This document shows, piece after piece, positions 18,066 to 26,500 of a DNA stretch of 34,542 nucleotides; position 1 is the first letter of the stretch; every line of letters begins with the position of its first letter. A model generated the notes under the pieces. That model searched no databases. It saw only the letters and a list, made by a program, of their open reading frames with translations, and was not told the origin of the DNA. The DNA comes from Mariprofundaceae bacterium (lineage in GTDB: Bacteria; Pseudomonadota; Zetaproteobacteria; Mariprofundales; Mariprofundaceae): the NCBI GenBank assembly GCA_030950905.1, contig JAUZQQ010000081.1, forward strand, positions 1 through 34,542. Direction: 5' to 3'. Position numbers and translations under genes: made by a program.

Positions 18066-18131
18066 ACCCTATATTTTTAATAGCTAAGTTAATATTATTT
18101 CGCATGTTTTACGTCATATCAACCAGACAGC

Positions 18132-18173
18132 TTGCAAAGGTGTTCCTTGTTGATACATTACTCTACAGTAATG
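18132..18173 (+). promoter_or_regulatory. Candidate promoter with overlapping palindrome before the GGDEF-EAL gene
   Basis: TTGCAA (18132-18137), a 16-base spacer and TACATT (18154-18159) form a plausible sigma70 promoter. A perfect 7-bp inverted repeat with a 4-nt spacer, CATTACT-CTAC-AGTAATG (18156-18173), begins inside the -10 and covers the expected start site. That is a typical place for a repressor operator. The leader to ATG 18213 is about 45 nt. Confidence 0.45.
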
Positions 18174-18212
18174 GTTTCGTGTGCATTTCGCAATCTCGAT
18201 TCTTAGGGGGTC

Positions 18213-20345
18213 ATGACTGTGTCTACTGAAAATATCACACCCAAAAACAAGCATCGAAAAACAACAATAGATTTGTTGCATACCCATGATCGCATCATCG
18301 CTATTGTGTTGAATCATGTTAAAAGTGCCGTGATTTCAGTGGACAAAGCAGGTGGTATATTAACCGTTAATAAAGCGGCTTGCACCATTCTTGATTACCG
18401 TGAGGATGAGTTATTGGCGTTAAATTTGGGCGAGGTCTTAAACTTGCCACAAATCAATCGTCGTGGCATTGCTTTTTTGGTGGATCACCTTCATGATGGC
18501 AAGACCACTGAATTCACTTTTTCACCACAAGCCAAATTGGCGATGATCGCCAGGCTTTCTGTGACGGAAGCAGATGTCGATGGTGAAACCATTTACGTCG
18601 TTGTTTTTGACGATGTTACACCGCTTCGTGAGGCCGCGAACACCATCCGAAGTTTGGCCAGTTTTCCCGACGAAAGCCCCATGCCGATCATGCGTTATGC
18701 AGCCAGTGGCGAACGCCTGTATGCCAATGTTCCTGCTAAACAATTATTAAAACAAATTGAAGCAGACAAAATGAGCAATGATTGGCTTGATCTCGTTGCA
18801 TCGGTGCAGCAAAGAATGCAACAGATTGAAGCGAATTGGGTGATTGAAGGGCAGGTCTTTAAATGCCTTTTTATTCCTGTTTGTGATGAGTATGTTAATG
18901 TGTATTTGCGCAATGTTACCCAAGAGGTTGCCTTGCTCGATGAAATGGAACAATGCGTTAAAGCCCGTACCCGCGAATTGCGTGAAACCAATGAATACCT
19001 CAAAAAAGAAATCATGGTGCGCATGGAAACAGAAAAAAAATTGCGCCACCTTTCATTTAAAGACCCTCTTACAAACTTGGCCAATCGTCGCTTGTTTATG
19101 GAGCGATTAGAACATGCTATGCGTTTGTCTTTGCGAAACAATGACCGTTTGGCCGTGGTGTTTATGGACCTTGATCGTTTTAAGCTTGTGAATGATAGTT
19201 TAGGCCATGATGTGGGCGATGAACTGTTGATTCAAGTGGCTGATCGCCTCACCCAATGCCTGCGAAAAAGCGATACATTGGCACGCTTGGGTGGTGATGA
19301 ATTTGCTGCTGTTTTTGAACAAATTGAAACCAATGAAGACCTTGAACTTGTTGCTGAAAAAATTCGTTCGACATTGATCACGCCTTTTATCTTGGGTGAA
19401 GAGAAAGTTAGCGTGGGTTGCAGTATTGGTATTAGTTTTTTTCCTGATCATGGCACATCCATCAATAACTTGCTCAAAGCAGCCGACATTGCCATGTACA
19501 AAGCCAAAACAAAACGCAATACCTATTGTATTTATGAACAAGTTTTATCAGACAAAACAATTTTAAGCCAAGAATTAACCTATGCGTTGGAACGAAATGA
19601 GTTTTTTTTGATGTTTCAGCCTATTATTGATGTGAAAAATCGTAAAATTTCAGGCCTTGAAGCCTTAACTTACTGGAAGAATACGACACTGGGTACTGTC
19701 GCCCCGCACGATTTTCTTGCGATTGCCGAATCCAGTGGCCTGGTATCAATGATTGATATGTGGAAGATTGAAGCATGCTGTAAAGTATTGGAAGATTGGC
19801 AGCCATTATTGCCTTATGATATGATGTTAACCTTGGATGTCTCATTTGATATTCTGTTGCAAAAAGACTTTGTGCAGGTGCTTGCCAAATTATTAACAAC
19901 GCATAAGCTTAAAGCATCACAGTTGGAGTTTTCTTTTTCTGAATTTGCTGCAATGAAAGCATCAAAAAAGGCCAATCAAGCACTCGATGAATTGATCGAA
20001 CTGGGTTTGAAAATATCAATCAATAATTTTGGTGCGGGTTATTCTTCATTAAATCTCCTTCGTACGTTGCCCATTCAGGCCTTGCGTATTGATCGTACTT
20101 TTATTCGTGATTTAAACATCGATGAAAATGATCAGGTGATTGTAAAAATGATCATTCACTTGGCACAACTTTTGAATATTGACGTGGTTGCCGATGGTGT
20201 GGAAACAGATGAAAACTTTCGTTTTTTGCAAAAACTGGGCTGTCAATACATGCAAGGAACTTACTTTACACCCTTGCTGGATGGCAAAGCAGCAAGCAAC
20301 ATGGTTGCTGCGGGTATTTCGGCGGCATTGTTTCTTGATGTTTAG
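18213..20345 (+). CDS. PAS-PAS-GGDEF-EAL protein: likely diguanylate cyclase with a degenerate EAL domain
   Basis: A 710-aa cytoplasmic signalling protein with no membrane helix. Order: PAS (about 20-140), a second PAS of the PDESPMPIMRY type (about 148-250), a coiled coil (about 250-285), GGDEF and EAL. The GGDEF site is intact (RLGGDEF, 360-364), and a product-inhibition RxxD (RKSD, 351-354) lies five residues before it, so c-di-GMP synthesis is expected. The EAL domain is damaged at key sites: ExLxR reads EALTY (483-487), the metal-binding Asn motif reads LDVS, DDFG reads NNFG (604-607), the catalytic Lys is Arg (RIDRTF), and AEGVE reads ADGVE. c-di-GMP hydrolysis is therefore unlikely; a binding or structural role is inferred. 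AGGGGG precedes the start. Two degenerate signalling genes follow in the same direction. Confidence 0.93.
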   Translation: MTVSTENITPKNKHRKTTIDLLHTHDRIIAIVLNHVKSAVISVDKAGGILTVNKAACTILDYREDELLALNLGEVLNLPQINRRGIAFLVDHLHDGKTTEFTFSPQAKLAMIARLSVTEADVDGETIYVVVFDDVTPLREAANTIRSLASFPDESPMPIMRYAASGERLYANVPAKQLLKQIEADKMSNDWLDLVASVQQRMQQIEANWVIEGQVFKCLFIPVCDEYVNVYLRNVTQEVALLDEMEQCVKARTRELRETNEYLKKEIMVRMETEKKLRHLSFKDPLTNLANRRLFMERLEHAMRLSLRNNDRLAVVFMDLDRFKLVNDSLGHDVGDELLIQVADRLTQCLRKSDTLARLGGDEFAAVFEQIETNEDLELVAEKIRSTLITPFILGEEKVSVGCSIGISFFPDHGTSINNLLKAADIAMYKAKTKRNTYCIYEQVLSDKTILSQELTYALERNEFFLMFQPIIDVKNRKISGLEALTYWKNTTLGTVAPHDFLAIAESSGLVSMIDMWKIEACCKVLEDWQPLLPYDMMLTLDVSFDILLQKDFVQVLAKLLTTHKLKASQLEFSFSEFAAMKASKKANQALDELIELGLKISINNFGAGYSSLNLLRTLPIQALRIDRTFIRDLNIDENDQVIVKMIIHLAQLLNIDVVADGVETDENFRFLQKLGCQYMQGTYFTPLLDGKAASNMVAAGISAALFLDV

Positions 20346-20432
20346 CAACGTGCCTAAAAAAACTTGAGCAAGCAGCTACCACGTCATCTTTTCAAAAACG
20401 ACTGAGTTTTTACATAGGAACAGGAATTTAAT

Positions 20433-21038
20433 ATGCAGAAAAATAACAACGTAACATTTTTTAGTGAAAACAGCATGGCTGATGTATTGCAACAAGAAAT
20501 AGCCCAACGCTTGCTTGCTATTCGCATGAATGCCGCATTGTATAGCCGTCGCAATGAAGGTCGGGAAACGCAACAGCTTGCCAATCAAGCTGTTTGCATG
20601 ACCGATGAAATCATACGACATTTTGAGTCTTTGCTAAGCATCATGCGGCTTCCCAAGCTGGCTTTCGATCAAGGCATTGTAAACGCTGTTTCAGTATTGC
20701 AAAAAGATATTGAATCCATGGGGGCATCAAAATGTATTTTTCATGTGCCACAAGAACTCGAAAAACTCTCTTCTTCTGATGCTTTTTTCCTCTTTCAAAT
20801 CGTGCACGGGATTGTTTTGCAGTTCATGCTGGATGCTAAAAAAGGTGCTGTGATAACCGTTGAATTAAAGCTTGATACCAAGCTGCAACAATGTGTCATG
20901 ACCGCTTGTATACCAGATGGCGATAAACAATTGCTGTTTTTGCGAGAAACATTAAAGGGGCGTATTGTCGGCGATGTCAATTACAACAGTGAAAGCTCGA
21001 AGTTACATCTCACCGTGCCAGTTTCTGGTTTGGCATAG
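20433..21038 (+). CDS. Histidine-kinase-like protein without phospho-His or ATP site (pseudokinase)
   Basis: A 201-aa protein I assign by pattern to the NarL-partner (HisKA_3) kinases. The helix LQQEIAQRLLAIRM (about 19-32) aligns with the family H-box form ELHDxIAQxLxxIxM, but the His and Asp are both Gln (Gln20, Gln21). FLFQIVHGIVLQFML (about 112-126) aligns with the N-box region but lacks the Glu, Asn and His. The C-terminal GRIVGDVNYNSES...LHLTVPV resembles the last strands of the ATPase domain, yet no G box is seen. It has neither a sensor domain nor a membrane helix. AGGA lies 8 bases before ATG, and the gene is 15 bases upstream of a response regulator. A ChpT-like phosphotransfer scaffold is an alternative fold match, but the His is missing for that too. 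Family assignment is tentative. Confidence 0.7.
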   Translation: MQKNNNVTFFSENSMADVLQQEIAQRLLAIRMNAALYSRRNEGRETQQLANQAVCMTDEIIRHFESLLSIMRLPKLAFDQGIVNAVSVLQKDIESMGASKCIFHVPQELEKLSSSDAFFLFQIVHGIVLQFMLDAKKGAVITVELKLDTKLQQCVMTACIPDGDKQLLFLRETLKGRIVGDVNYNSESSKLHLTVPVSGLA

Positions 21039-21053
21039 CAAGAAGATACAAAC

Positions 21054-21707
21054 ATGGAATCACATATTAACCCAATAAAAATGATGATTGTTGATCATCA
21101 AACCATTGTCCAGGCAGGTTTAAAAAAGCTTATTGAAAGCGCCCCTGATATTGATGTTGTCGCCGTAGCTGATTCTGGTGAAGAGGCCATAGCCCTTTAC
21201 AAGAGCGATCCAGTGGATGTTTTATTAATGGAAATAAACATGCCAGGTCTTGGCGGTTTTGTTGCCTGCCAGCGTTTGTTGCGACTTAGCCCTTCTGTGG
21301 CTATTTTGTTGATCAGCATGTACCAAGATGATGATTTGGCGGCCAAGGCTTTAAAAATTGGTGCCAAAGGTTTTATCTGCAAATGTTGTCATCCTGACGA
21401 ATTGTTGCATGCTATTCGTATGGTAAAACAAGGGCGTATCTTTCTTGATGCCAAAACTGCACAATCCTTGGCTATTCATTCTGCAACGGGCAAAGCAGAC
21501 ACGCCGATTGATGTGCTGACACCCCGTGAATTTGAAGTTTTTGTATTGCTGGCACAAGGGCTTCCAGTAAAAGAGATTTATCCAAAGTTGTACCTGAGCC
21601 CCAAGACGGTGAATGTCCATCGTGCCAACATATTAGAAAAACTCAAAGCCAAAAATGCAGCAGAACTGGCACGTATTGCGATTCGTTATCATGTTATTGA
21701 GGCATAG
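21054..21707 (+). CDS. NarL/GacA-type response regulator with Glu at the phosphorylation site
   Basis: A 217-aa regulator: receiver domain (about 8-125) and LuxR-type helix-turn-helix (about 150-212: LTPREFEVFVLLAQGLPVKE and LSPKTVNVHRANILEKL). It resembles UvrY/GacA in the VDVLLMEINMPGLGG and LSPKTVN regions. The phospho-accepting Asp is Glu60, and the second Asp of the acidic pocket is His15 (IVDHQ). The Lys110 of the GAKGFICK motif remains, and Ser replaces the usual Thr in LLISMY. Normal phosphorylation is thus unlikely; Glu may mimic the active state. The DNA-binding half looks functional. It lies 15 bases after the pseudokinase gene. Confidence 0.92.
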   Translation: MESHINPIKMMIVDHQTIVQAGLKKLIESAPDIDVVAVADSGEEAIALYKSDPVDVLLMEINMPGLGGFVACQRLLRLSPSVAILLISMYQDDDLAAKALKIGAKGFICKCCHPDELLHAIRMVKQGRIFLDAKTAQSLAIHSATGKADTPIDVLTPREFEVFVLLAQGLPVKEIYPKLYLSPKTVNVHRANILEKLKAKNAAELARIAIRYHVIEA

Positions 21708-21796
21708 GATTTCTTAAACAAGCTGATTATGCCAAATTTATAAGGCGATAGTGTCCAGCTTAATATTAGATTTTTTAGTGACGAAAAGGGGTTTTT

Positions 21797-22732
21797 ATGT
21801 CTGTACAGCAACACCACAGATTGATTATTTTAGGTTCTGGGCCTGCGGGTTATTCTGCTGCCATTTATGCTGCACGGGCGAATTTAAAGCCAGTGATATT
21901 GCAGGGTATGCAGCCAGGCGGGCAATTAACCACAACAACAGATGTGGATAATTACCCGGGTTACAAAGATGGCGTACAAGGGCCAAAAATGATGGAAGAC
22001 CTGCAAGCATAAGCAGAACGGTTTGGCACGAGCGTTATTTGGGATCATGCAAACAGCGTGGATTTGTCCGTGCGCCCATTTGTACTGAACACCGATCAAG
22101 GGAAATATACCTGTGATGCATTAATCCTTGCCACAGGCGCTTCTGCTAAATATTTGGGTTTACCCAGCGAAACAGCATTTTCAGGGCGTGGGGTATCGGC
22201 TTGTGCCACTTGCGATGGATTCTTTTACCGCAATCAAGAAGTTGCCGTCATTGGTGGTGGTGATACAGCAGTGGAGGAGGCTATTTATCTTGCCAATATT
22301 TGCAGCAAAGTAACCTTGGTTCACCGACGCGATGCACTGCGTGCAGAAAAAGTTATGCAAGAACATTTACTGGCTTGTGATAACATTGAAGTTGCTTGGA
22401 ACAGCGTTCTTGATGAAATAGTGGGGGATGATAGTGGTGTCACTGGCATGCGCTTGAGATCAACACTGGATAATAGTATGCGGGACGTGTCTCTGCACGG
22501 TGTCTTTATTGCGATTGGTCATCAGCCCAATACTGGCTTTTTAGATCAGCAATTGGCATGTGATGATGCAGGTTACTTAATCGTCAATGGCCGCAGTACA
22601 GAAACATCTGTTGCTGGTGTGTTTGCTGCAGGTGATGTGGCTGACTCTGTTTACAGGCAGGCAATCACGAGTGCTGGTGAAGGCTGTAAGGCAGCACTGG
22701 ATGCGGAGCGTTGGTTGACGCTGCAACATTAA
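21797..22732 (+). pseudogene. trxB: Thioredoxin reductase interrupted by one in-frame TAA
   Basis: NADPH-dependent flavoenzyme that reduces thioredoxin. The track shows two ORFs (21797-22012 and 22058-22732), but both are in the same frame. Reading through codon 72 (TAA, 22010-22012) gives one continuous ~311-aa TrxB with all motifs: FAD site [15 protein letters not shown], redox CATC (136-139), NADPH site [10 protein letters not shown] and the C-terminal GVFAAGDV. The stop stands where TrxB normally has Gln (MEDLQA-stop-AERFGT), so a single C-to-T change of CAA explains it. AAGGGG precedes ATG 21797. It is either a recent nonsense mutation or a sequence error; the rest of the gene shows no decay. 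Confidence 0.9.
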
Positions 22733-22742
22733 GGCAATGAAT

Positions 22743-22769
22743 GGCTTCCCGCTTTTACGACGGGAAGCC
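22743..22769 (+). terminator. Terminator-like hairpin after trxB
   Basis: GGCTTCCCG and CGGGAAGCC form a perfect 9-bp stem with a 9-nt loop, eleven bases after the trxB stop. Only TTT follows directly, and a run of eight T lies about 20 bases further on. It lies between convergent trxB and ssb. The rest of the 168-bp gap holds only a short repeat (22801-22830). Confidence 0.55.
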
Positions 22770-22800
22770 TTTAGTGTTCATTTGTGCTTGTTTTTTTTAA

Positions 22801-22830
22801 CCGCTAATGGACGCGAATAAACACGAATAA
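22801..22830. repeat. Short imperfect tandem repeat, (G)ACGCGAATAA / ACACGAATAA
   Basis: CCGCTAATGG is followed by ACGCGAATAA and ACACGAATAA, two 10-bp units differing at one base. It lies between the trxB hairpin and ssb. I recall similar intergenic elements in many environmental proteobacterial genomes but cannot verify that here. No coding function is apparent. Confidence 0.45.
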
Positions 22831-22900
22831 GAGAAAAAGAAAAACCATGGGTATCCTGCCTAAATATTAGATGGTTATAAATTCCTGAAATTGATTTACC

Positions 22901-23491
22901 CTAAAACGGCATATCATCGTCGGTAGGCACGTTAGCAAAGTTAGGGGTGTCAGCAAAAGGATCGCTGCTTTGGGGTGATTGCTTGTTTTGTGGCTGTTCT
23001 GGGGGGTGTGGCTTGTTTTTTGCTTGCGCGGGTGCGGTTGGCTGATGGTTGGCTGATGGTGCTGCGCCCCCATAAGCGGGAAGACCTGCATCTTGTTGCC
23101 TGCCAGCTTGTTGTGTGCCAGCTTGTTGTGTGCCAGCTTGTTGCTGAGAAAAATCCCCATCACTTCGGCGATCCAACATTTTCATCTCATTGGCACGTAC
23201 TTTTGTCGTGTAACGATCTTGTCCATTTTGATCAGTCCATTTATCTGTTCGAATTGCACCCTCAATATAAACACGACTGCCTTTGCGCAAGTATTGATTG
23301 GCGATTTCGCCCAAACGTCCCCATAAATCAATACGATGCCATTCAGTCCGTTCTTGCATTTGACCTGTTGCACGGTCTTTCCAGCGTTCGGTTGTCGCTA
23401 TTCTGATGTTGCATATACAGGTTTGATCTTGGGTGAATCGGGTATCAGGATCCGCACCCAAGTTTCCAATCAACATAACTTTATTTAGCAT
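22901..23491 (-). CDS. ssb: Single-stranded DNA-binding protein
   Basis: A 196-aa SSB that coats single-stranded DNA and recruits repair proteins. The OB fold (about 1-110) has the family run from MLNKVMLIGNLGADPDTRF through RTEWHRIDLWGRLGEIANQYL to DRYTTKVRANEMKML. A Gln/Pro-rich linker follows and includes a tandem QQAGT repeat. The C-terminal tip DDDMPF is the protein-docking motif, conservatively changed from the usual DDDIPF. Its partner PriA is encoded elsewhere in this window. AGAGGA lies 5 bases before ATG. The 81-bp gap upstream to the yhdP-like gene shows no clear promoter. Confidence 0.97.
   Translation of the reverse strand: MLNKVMLIGNLGADPDTRFTQDQTCICNIRIATTERWKDRATGQMQERTEWHRIDLWGRLGEIANQYLRKGSRVYIEGAIRTDKWTDQNGQDRYTTKVRANEMKMLDRRSDGDFSQQQAGTQQAGTQQAGRQQDAGLPAYGGAAPSANHQPTAPAQAKNKPHPPEQPQNKQSPQSSDPFADTPNFANVPTDDDMPF
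23101..23145. repeat. Three 15-bp tandem repeats in the ssb linker
   Basis: TGCCAGCTTGTTGTG occurs twice, then once more as TGCCAGCTTGTTGCT. In the protein this gives QQAGT-QQAGT-QQAG within the flexible linker. The unit is in frame, so copy number can change without breaking ssb. Confidence 0.85.
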
Positions 23492-23572
23492 ATAATCCTC
23501 TCATCATTTATGTTCTGTAGCCCGTTGCTAACGAAAATCAATAAAAAATCAAAGCGTATTATTCGCACATAC

Positions 23573-26500
23573 CTATTGACGCTTTTCATAATCGCTCACG
23601 GACTTCTTTGTTTTCATGCCACCAAACCATCGGTCAGGCAAGGTAAGCAAGCCTTCGATGATGCCTGCATTGGGTAAGCCTGCGGAGGCAGGTGTTACTT
23701 GTTCAATTGTTGCATTGCCAATAGCGCCATGCATATGATAAACCTTACGAATAAAAGAATGCGCAGCACCACCAATCAAATCCCGCAGCAAAGGTATTTT
23801 GTCCAAAATGGCATCCAAATTTTGTAAAGGGCGAAATACCATGGTCAGATCAATCGTTTTTTTATCAAGGTTATAACGCCCATAACCAGCCATATCCATG
23901 GCCGTGGAACGCATGGCAAGTTGATGAATATGAAGGTTTTGATTATTTAATGTGGCTTCTATTTGCAAGCGTTCATAAAATAAACCTGCATGGGTAAGGT
24001 CTTTTCGTTGACCAATCAATAACGCAGGAAGATCAGCAATGCTGGTGATGGCAAGAAGTTTTGTTAATAATCCACCTTTGGCAATACTTCCTTCATCCAC
24101 GCGCAAGCGCAAGCGTCCGCGCAAACCTTGCCACCAAGGCTGGTTTCGCATCAATACCCCTTCACCAGCAAAAAGTATTTGATCTTTACCGCCAGAAAAC
24201 ATTTTTGTCATGGCTTTGTTGCGCATCATGCGCGAAAAATCACCCTCGGTAGTAGCGAAACCTTGCCAGCGCATGCTGCCATCGGGCAAGGGGCTTAACG
24301 TCGCTGTTAATTGTAAGGATTGCTCATTCATGCTCGCAGAAAGAGACCCAACTTCTATTTTTCCTTTGCCCAGCATTTTAAAACGTACGCCAACATCACG
24401 CAACGCCATAGAGCCAAGGTTAATAATCTCGGCAGAAAAACGCCCCAGCGACAGGGGTTTTGATTGCATGGTTAATTGTATATTATGCATGCGCGCATCT
24501 TGCCAATCAAACGTGCGAATATGTGCTTTTAATTGCCAGTTTTTATCGACTTTTTCTTTTTTTCTGCTTGGAATACTGGTGGGTAATGCCGAACGGCGCA
24601 AGTAGTCAGCATCAACGATCATTCTCCACGGTTTATCGCCTCGGGGGCCCACAATAGACAAACGCCCACGAAAACCTCGGGTTTTTATTTGTTCTAATTC
24701 AATCGATATTCCTTGCGTATTAACATGCCCACGCCCGCGCAATTGAAAACCTGCATCGCGGCAGACGACTTCGTTTATTTGAATGCCCGATTCTTCCAAG
24801 CTATGCGCGGTAAAGCCAATACGCATGGCTTGGCCTATTTTCTTTGATTCACCTAGAAAGTTATCCCATGCTGCCGCGTTCAGGATGATACTTCCACGCC
24901 AATCACCATCAAACGCAAGATGCGCTTTAAATTGCCCCGATGGCTGGGTTATTGGAATATGGTAGGCCGTAACAATACGCGTCAAGGGGATCGCAAAGTC
25001 CCCAGAAAATTGACCCAAACGCCATGATTTATTTTTTATTTTGGCATCAAAATTTACGGTTCCATGCAGCATATCAGTTTCAACGGTGACAGATTTTCCT
25101 GTTATGCCCTTGTTTTTTTGCCAGACAATAGTGCCAGCATTTACCGTCACTTTTTGATCTTGAATGTAGAGCAACCATGGGGTAATGGGGGATAAGCTTG
25201 CAATCGCCCATTCAGGATCAGCTTTAACAGGGTTCCACAGTAAATCTACGTTTCCTTTTGCTTTACCATATTGCCAGCCAAGTTCTTTGGCACCATCAGG
25301 GTCTACCCAACGATGCAAACGCATCATGTCCACGTTTTTTGTTTTTGCTTTGATATTAAGAATTAACGTATCCCATGGGATATGCAATTGACCATACGCC
25401 AAACCGATAGCATTTGGCAATGTTGTTTGCTTGATGTTTGCATGCAAGCCGTCTTGATTTAGGTCTATGCTTGCTTCTGTATGCAACAAAAATTCGTTTT
25501 TTTTGCCCAAATATACATCCACATCAGACAAGTTGGAACGCACATGGTAACGAAAAGCACCATTGTTTAATGCGGCTGGCAGCTTATGCCAAGGTTTTAA
25601 CCATGGTAATGTTATATCCGCACGGGTGTTTTTGGCTGTACCATCATGCATACTTGATAACCAATCATGCCATGCTGTATCATTGTTGATAGGGCGCAAC
25701 CACGACCACAATAAAGGCATCTTCAAATAGGGGCTTTTTGCATGCAATGAAAGCATACCTTTTTCCCATTTTGCAGTGGCTACAATACGCTGCTTGCCGT
25801 GCTGCCAAAACAATTTAGAAAAATTAATACTGGACCAGCGTGAAGGGGTCCATAAAGATTCGCCCTCGATTTCACCTTCGATGTCCAATTGATCAAATGG
25901 AAGTTGAAAAGATGCCAAAGGTAGGGTTAGTAGTCCTGTAGCGGATGTTGCAGAAACAAATACCTGCCATTTATTGTTGGCTTTTCGCCGAAGCAATAGC
26001 TCAGCTGAAATATCGGGTGATAATTGAACACCTACACGCTGTTGCAAAAACAAATGTAAACGATCAACGCTTGCTTTGATCATTTTTACTTGCTTATCAT
26101 CATCCAACATCAAACTGATATTAAGCTCATCGGAAAACAATTCAACACTGCGCTGCGCCATAGAAAAAAAGCCTTTCGCATGGTGCAAAATGCGGTGGTA
26201 CTGCTTGTATTGCCACAGTAATGTCATGTTTTCATAGGCAATCAACGTGGAAGACTTTGAATCAAACCATGGTGCAGAATGAGCTTGCTGTGCGATTTTT
26301 TCATCATCTACATGATCCGAAAAAGCCACCTTCAACAAGCCATTACGGATGTAAATTTGATCGGGTAGCCAGATACCTTGTGCCAATTGACCGATTGACA
26401 CCACCAGTGAAATTTCCGCACCTTGTAAGCTTATGCGAGCGTCGGCTGATAACAAATCCAGACGCGCGGCATGAATTTCCAAGTCGCCACGCCAACGCCA

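Noticed and set aside
22010-22012. Programmed recoding (selenocysteine or pyrrolysine) at the trxB stop
   Set aside because: The codon is TAA, whereas those systems use TGA and TAG. The position normally holds Gln, not Cys, and no recoding hairpin is evident.
22058-22732. Second half of trxB as a separate gene starting at GTG 22058
   Set aside because: It is in frame with the first half, and the intervening codons (AERFGT...) match TrxB. The GTG has no ribosome site.
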